DNA of 64,000 bases, taken from contig NZ_RARC01000001.1 in NCBI RefSeq assembly GCF_003719305.1, positions 248,001 to 312,000 on the forward strand, read 5' to 3'. The notes beneath the pieces were generated by a model. That model saw only the letters and a list, made by a program, of their open reading frames with translations, was not told the origin of the DNA and made no database searches. Of the stretch, positions 60,064-64,000 are shown piece after piece. This DNA is from Mycolicibacterium stellerae (GTDB taxonomy: Bacteria; Actinomycetota; Actinomycetes; Mycobacteriales; Mycobacteriaceae). Position numbers and translations under genes: made by a program. Position 1 is the stretch's first letter, and each line of letters opens with the position of its first letter.

Positions 60064-61049
60064 TCACCCGACCCCTCGCGGCAGGAGTGATCGACGTCCA
60101 CGCCCACTGGTTGCCGCGGGAACTGTTCGAACTTCCCGGCAGCGGGCCGCACGGCGTGATGCACGACCGCGACGGCGAGCTGTACCTCGGCGACATCGCG
60201 CTGTCCATCGCGACCGGTTCGATGAGCGACGTCGCGGCCATCCGCGACGACATGCGCCGCGCCGACGTCGGGGTGCGCGTGCTGTCCGCACCGCCGTTCG
60301 CGTTTCCGTTGGAGCAGGGCACCGACGCGGACGGCTACGTCGCCAGCTTCAATCAAGCCCTTACCGATGTGGTTTCCGATGCCGAAGGCGCCTTGCTCGG
60401 GCTTGGCTTGGTAACGCTCGCCGACTCCGAGGCGGCGACCAAGCAGATGAAGGCCCTGGCCCAAACCGAAGGCATCGCAGGCGTCGCGATCCCCCCGCTG
60501 GCCAACGGCCAGTCGCTCGACGGTCCTGCGCTGCTTCACGTCCTGCGCGAAGCGGCCCGCCTTGACCTGGCGGTGCTGGTGCATCCGATGCAGCTACCTC
60601 GGCCCGAATGGGCTGCGTACTACCTGACCAACCTGATCGGCAACCCCGTCGAATCCACCACCGCCGTCGCATCGCTGATCCTCGGTGGAATCAAGGATGC
60701 GCTTCCCGACCTACGCATCTGCTTCGTGCACGGCGGCGGTTGCGCGCCGGGACTTCTCGGCCGATGGATTCACGGGTGGAACATGCGAGCCGACGTCCGC
60801 CGCGCGACCACCCGCCCGCCCCAGGAGCCGTTCGCAGAGCTGTTCTTCGACACCGTGACCCACGATCGGCATCAACTCAAGCTGCTGTGTGAACTCGCGG
60901 GCCCGCAACGGGTCGTGTGCGGCAGCGACTATCCGTTCGACATGGCCGAAGCCGATCCGGCGCGCTTCGCCGTCGCACACGGGCCCGGGCGGGAAGCGCT
61001 CATCAGCGCGGGCAGGGCCTACCTCGGGTTGTCCGAGCGCGACGACTGA
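60060..61049 (+). CDS. ACMSD-like amidohydrolase-2 family (de)carboxylase/hydrolase
   Basis: 329 residues. Metal ligands IDVHAHWLP (HxH), a His in VLVHPMQLP, VHGGGCAPG and the Asp in VCGSDYPFDMAEAD. This is the layout of 2-amino-3-carboxymuconate semialdehyde decarboxylase and resorcylate-type decarboxylases. With a semialdehyde dehydrogenase in the same operon, a decarboxylation-oxidation step after ring cleavage is a fair inference. Confidence 0.87.
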   Translation: MITRPLAAGVIDVHAHWLPRELFELPGSGPHGVMHDRDGELYLGDIALSIATGSMSDVAAIRDDMRRADVGVRVLSAPPFAFPLEQGTDADGYVASFNQALTDVVSDAEGALLGLGLVTLADSEAATKQMKALAQTEGIAGVAIPPLANGQSLDGPALLHVLREAARLDLAVLVHPMQLPRPEWAAYYLTNLIGNPVESTTAVASLILGGIKDALPDLRICFVHGGGCAPGLLGRWIHGWNMRADVRRATTRPPQEPFAELFFDTVTHDRHQLKLLCELAGPQRVVCGSDYPFDMAEADPARFAVAHGPGREALISAGRAYLGLSERDD

Positions 61050-61156
61050 CCGCCTTCGGCTTGCCGCACCTGGGCATCGACGGACTCCGACGACAGTGCG
61101 GCAGAGTGGAACTCCTCGGATCGGAGCAGGCTCAGGTGGATGTCGTTTTCGGTATC

Positions 61157-61280
61157 GCGCGTCGTAGACCGCATCGATCTTGGCTCCCGGCACCCCGAAC
61201 ACGTAGCGCACGTCGTTGGCCTGCAGCACTTCGACGATACGTTGCGCTGCCCTCACCGGTGCCCTGCTGTCTTTGGCCAT
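61157..61280 (-). pseudogene. N-terminal fragment of an acetolactate-synthase-like ThDP enzyme
   Basis: The first ~41 codons from ATG 61280 encode MAKDSRAPVRAAQRIVEVLQ then ANDVRYVFGVPGAKIDAVYD, the start of AlsS/IlvB-type enzymes; after VYDA the sequence becomes unrelated and Arg-rich and runs antisense through the amidohydrolase gene. The remaining ~500 codons are absent. A deletion remnant at the edge of the catabolic genes. The rest of the 408-bp gap (61050-61457) holds two palindromes and a promoter region, no other gene. Confidence 0.75.
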
Positions 61281-61312
61281 CCGGAGAGTCTGTCGTCCGC
61301 GATACGACGGCG

Positions 61313-61332
61313 CATCAGCCAGATGACTGATG
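61313..61332. promoter_or_regulatory. second copy of the island palindrome
   Basis: CATCAGCCA-GA-TGACTGATG matches the core of 48291-48316 at 17 of 20 positions, including the whole right half-site TGACTGATG. It lies 33 bp upstream of the ThDP fragment start and 126 bp before the hydrolase. Confidence 0.5.
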
Positions 61333-61403
61333 GGTCAGGCTGTGCCCGCCGCGGATGCCGGGGAAATATTTCCAGCCGCCGAGCGGTTCTTGGCATTGCG
61401 ATG

Positions 61404-61426
61404 CTTATGTAACGTCGTTCCATAAG
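61404..61426. promoter_or_regulatory. probable TetR operator
   Basis: CTTATGTAACG-T-CGTTCCATAAG, 11-bp arms with one mismatch, 31 bp before the alpha/beta hydrolase start. The hydrolase-TetR pair downstream makes the TetR protein the natural ligand. Confidence 0.55.
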
Positions 61427-61457
61427 ACACGTCATCGCCCGAGAGACAGGAACCGAA

Positions 61458-62258
61458 ATGACCAACGTCGTCTTCATCCACGGGCTGTGGGTCTCCCACA
61501 CCGCCTGGCAGCCGTGGATCGAACACTTCGCCGCACAGGGCCATCACGCCATCGCGCCGGCATGGCCGGGCGAATTCGCCACGGTCGAAGAGACCCGCCG
61601 CCACGCCGCGGATCAAGCGGGCTTCGGCATCGATGAGCTGACCGAGCACTTCGCCGAAGTCCTAGAACAGTTCGACACCCCACCGGTGGTGATCGGCCAC
61701 TCGTTCGGCGGCCTCATCGCCCAGAAGCTGTTGGGACAGCACAAAGCCGCCGCTGCGATCGCGATCGACCCCGCTCCGATCAAGGGTGTAAAGCCACTCC
61801 CCTTCGCTCAGCTGCGGTCGGCCTTTCCCGTCCTGGGCAACCCCCTCAACCGCGGGCGCGCCAAGGCACTGACCCAGGCACAGTGGCGATACGGCTTCGG
61901 TAATGCGTTGCCCGTCGAAGAGTCCGACGCCCTCTGGGACCAGTGGTCCATTCCGTCGCCCGGCAAGCCGTTGTTCGAAGCCGCGATGGCGAACTTCGCT
62001 CCGAACTCGCCCGCCAAGCTCGACACCGCCAACGACACCAGAGGACCGTTGCTGATCACCGGTGGAACCGCAGATCACACCGTGCCCTTGGTATCAGCGA
62101 AGGCGGCCCACGGACTGTACAAGAAGTCCTCTGCCGTAACAGATTTCCACGAGTTCACCGGACGCGGGCACTCGCTGACCATCGATCATGGATGGCGCGA
62201 CGTCGCTGACACCGCGCTTGCGTGGATGGCCGACCGACAGGTAGTCGCCTCGGCATGA
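61458..62258 (+). CDS. alpha/beta hydrolase
   Basis: 266 residues. NVVFIHGLWVSHTAWQPW oxyanion region, nucleophile elbow GHSFGG (Ser near residue 80), acid in GGTADHTVP and His in GRGHSLTI. Esterase, lactonase or C-C hydrolase; substrate unknown. AGGAACC upstream of the ATG. Its stop overlaps the TetR start, and the TetR-like operator lies just upstream. Confidence 0.88.
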   Translation: MTNVVFIHGLWVSHTAWQPWIEHFAAQGHHAIAPAWPGEFATVEETRRHAADQAGFGIDELTEHFAEVLEQFDTPPVVIGHSFGGLIAQKLLGQHKAAAAIAIDPAPIKGVKPLPFAQLRSAFPVLGNPLNRGRAKALTQAQWRYGFGNALPVEESDALWDQWSIPSPGKPLFEAAMANFAPNSPAKLDTANDTRGPLLITGGTADHTVPLVSAKAAHGLYKKSSAVTDFHEFTGRGHSLTIDHGWRDVADTALAWMADRQVVASA

Positions 62259-62851
62259 GCAAGGGCCCGGCCCGCCGCCGTACGGCCAGCCAACAGGTCT
62301 CGGTCGCGTTGCTCAACGCGGCCGAGACCGTGCTGGATCGCGATGGCGTCGGCGGCGTGACCGTGCGCGCCGTCGCCCAAGAGGCCGCGGTGTCACCCAT
62401 GAGTGTCTACAACCGGTTCGAGAACAAGGACGGCCTCATCGTCGCGCTCGCGACACGGACGCTTGAGCAACTTGCAGAAGCCATCGACGTGCCCGGTGAC
62501 GTCGACCCCCGTGAGCGCTTTCGCCTGGCATGCCGAAGCTATCGGGACTTCGCCATCCGCCACCCCGCCCGATACTCGTTGATCTTCGGGGCAGGCAGCC
62601 CGCTCGAAGACCGATCGTCGGAGGTGGCACACTCTGGTCGTGCGGTGTTCGACGTCCTGGTCGAGTTGATCCGGTCGATGAGAAGTGATGATTCGGAACA
62701 GGATTCGGCCGAAGACGCGCAGGTCGCCTGGAGCGCACTTCACGGCGCCGTCACAATCGAGCAGGCCGGCAGAGGTCAGACGCCCGACGCCGCCCACACC
62801 TTTGAGCGCTTGCTCGACCTACTCGTCAGCGGCCTCGCGTCCGGGCGATGA
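62255..62851 (+). CDS. TetR-family regulator
   Basis: 198 residues. HTH: SVALLNAAETVLDRDGVGG then TVRAVAQEAAVSPMSVYNRF. The C-terminal domain (FRLACRSYRDFAIRHPARYSLIFG) is the common actinobacterial TetR_C type. ATGA overlap with the hydrolase; expected to autoregulate through 61404-61426. Confidence 0.9.
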   Translation: MSKGPARRRTASQQVSVALLNAAETVLDRDGVGGVTVRAVAQEAAVSPMSVYNRFENKDGLIVALATRTLEQLAEAIDVPGDVDPRERFRLACRSYRDFAIRHPARYSLIFGAGSPLEDRSSEVAHSGRAVFDVLVELIRSMRSDDSEQDSAEDAQVAWSALHGAVTIEQAGRGQTPDAAHTFERLLDLLVSGLASGR

Positions 62852-62879
62852 GCGGCCGTCAGCTGCAGAGGCTTACCGG

Positions 62880-64000
62880 TCATCCCTCCCAGACCACCTC
62901 GTCTGGCACCTTGTCCGGCCGCAGGCCACGCCAACTCGCTTGGCGAAGCCTGCCGTCGCCGGTTCGCTCGCTGTACCGGACCTCGCCGACCAACTCAGGT
63001 CTGACGAACGTCACGCCCTTGGCGTCCTGGGTGGAAAGCCTTGCGGTGAATGGTGATTCGTCGGTCACCAACGGCTTCAACAGGCCCTTGAGCTTGGTCA
63101 GCTCCTTCTCGGTGAACCCCGTGCCGACCCTGCCGACGAACTGCAGGCCGCCGTCGGCGGGGACCCCCAGCATCAGCGCGCCGATGCCGCTCGACCGGCC
63201 GCCTTCGCCTTGCCGCCAGCCGCCGATGACGACTTCCTGGGTGTTCCAGATCTTGTCCTTGATCCACGACGACGACCGTCGACCCGGCTGGTAGGTCGAG
63301 TCGCGCTTTTTGGCGACGACGCCCTCCCAGCGCTTCTCGCGCGCATGCGCCAGCGCTTCGGGCCCGTCACCGGGCAGCGCAGGCGGCACGATCACTCCGC
63401 CGCCTTCGGCAAGCGCCTCCAGAAGGCGTCTGCGATCGGAGTACTTCGCCCGCAACAGCGACCGGTCGTCGAGATGCAGGATGTCGAACGCCCAGAACTC
63501 GACGCGGGTGGAGCGGGCGCGGTTCTGCATCTCGCCGAAGCTGGGCACACCCTTGTCGTCGAGTGCCACCGCCTCGCCGTCGAGGATCACGTGATGGTCG
63601 GCGAGATCGGCTCCGAGAGATTGGAATTGCGGATACTCGTCGGTGACGTCGCGGCCGCGCCGTGACCGCACAACGAGCTTGCCGTGGTCGGCATCCACCA
63701 GGACGCGGTAGCCGTCCCATTTGCCTTCGAACGCCCATTGCGTCGACTTCAGCTTCTGCACGGAGCCCTCGGTGGACAGCATCGGCGCGAGATCGCCTGC
63801 GGTGGGCCGCTTCTGCTCCTTCATCCGATGGGCAAGCCAGTTCTTGCCGTCGGTCTGGATCAGCGCGTACCGCCCGTCGATCCGCTGGCCGTGCAAGGTG
63901 ACGATCACCTCGCCGCCCTTGGCCGGCCCGTCGGGGCCGTTGTCGTTGAACTTCTCGGTCTCGTAGGTGCCGGAGTCCCAGATGAACACCTCGCCGCCGC
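62880..64000 (-). CDS. ligD: ATP-dependent DNA ligase D (NHEJ), 5' part beyond the right edge
   Basis: C-terminal 373 residues visible. The first part (EVFIWDSGTYETEKFND, GQRIDGRYALIQTD) is the end of the 3'-phosphoesterase domain. The ligase domain follows: motif I FEGKWDGYR with the AMP-accepting Lys, EFWAFDILH, WEGVVAKK (motif IV) and WIKDK (motif V), then the OB-fold with VRPELVGEVRYSE. In mycobacteria the polymerase-phosphoesterase-ligase protein repairs double-strand breaks with Ku; it corresponds to Rv0938. Confidence 0.96.
   Translation of the reverse strand, partial: GGEVFIWDSGTYETEKFNDNGPDGPAKGGEVIVTLHGQRIDGRYALIQTDGKNWLAHRMKEQKRPTAGDLAPMLSTEGSVQKLKSTQWAFEGKWDGYRVLVDADHGKLVVRSRRGRDVTDEYPQFQSLGADLADHHVILDGEAVALDDKGVPSFGEMQNRARSTRVEFWAFDILHLDDRSLLRAKYSDRRRLLEALAEGGGVIVPPALPGDGPEALAHAREKRWEGVVAKKRDSTYQPGRRSSSWIKDKIWNTQEVVIGGWRQGEGGRSSGIGALMLGVPADGGLQFVGRVGTGFTEKELTKLKGLLKPLVTDESPFTARLSTQDAKGVTFVRPELVGEVRYSERTGDGRLRQASWRGLRPDKVPDEVVWEG

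Overview
The window looks like chromosomal DNA of a mycobacterium, most likely a fast-growing, environmental (Mycolicibacterium-like) species. The reasons are very high GC, GTG and TTG starts, many promoters with a TAnnnT -10 box 6-8 nt before the start codon (leaderless transcripts), and gene order. sucD-sucC, an M23 peptidase, uvrD1, intracellular chorismate mutase, pgi, an SDR, an Fpg-type glycosylase and ligD are the same genes, in the same relative order, that I know from the M. tuberculosis Rv0938-Rv0952 segment. The window is reversed relative to H37Rv and carries tens of kb of extra genes. Species and orthology statements are from memory and no search was run.

Region 1 (1-21.6 kb) is mostly core: a thiolase-fold protein cut by the left edge with a KstR-like operator in front, sucD/sucC, the peptidase, uvrD1, chorismate mutase, an acyltransferase-SGNH membrane protein, gabD, pgi, two small secreted Pro-rich paralogues, an SDR back-to-back with a secreted chorismate mutase, a full-length Fpg-type glycosylase, a class V aminotransferase, cobF, a BrkB-type membrane protein, and an AurF-type di-iron protein translationally coupled to an FMO-remnant/DUF4873 protein.

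Region 2 (21.5-31 kb) has an MFS exporter and then the least explained locus: a small membrane protein followed by a duplicated two-gene module (A1-B1-A2-B2, 23.2-28.15 kb). Its encoded proteins appear membrane-bound and I cannot assign them a function. After it come a DUF4235 protein, an LLM-class flavin/F420 oxidoreductase behind a perfect KstR box, and a STAS-ATPase fusion.

Region 3 (30-44.4 kb) holds several small regulator-plus-target units: ROK/MFS; a KmtR-type Ni/Co sensor with its cation diffusion facilitator; a flavin oxidase/NmrA/TetR group; a sugar or polyol catabolic unit (class II aldolase divergent from FGGY kinase, DeoR regulator, 1-phosphofructokinase-type kinase and zinc polyol dehydrogenase); and rnhA.

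Region 4 (44.4-62.9 kb) is a candidate (N-hetero)aromatic degradation island: a three-subunit molybdenum hydroxylase, an old yellow enzyme, two flavin hydroxylases, LuxR- and PucR-type regulators, an aldehyde dehydrogenase, an aromatic-acid-type transporter, a cupin, an ACMSD-like amidohydrolase, an alpha/beta hydrolase and a TetR regulator. Related palindromes at 48.3 and 61.3 kb sit at promoter positions in the island. The window ends inside ligD. I saw no rRNA, tRNA, CRISPR array, insertion sequence or prophage.
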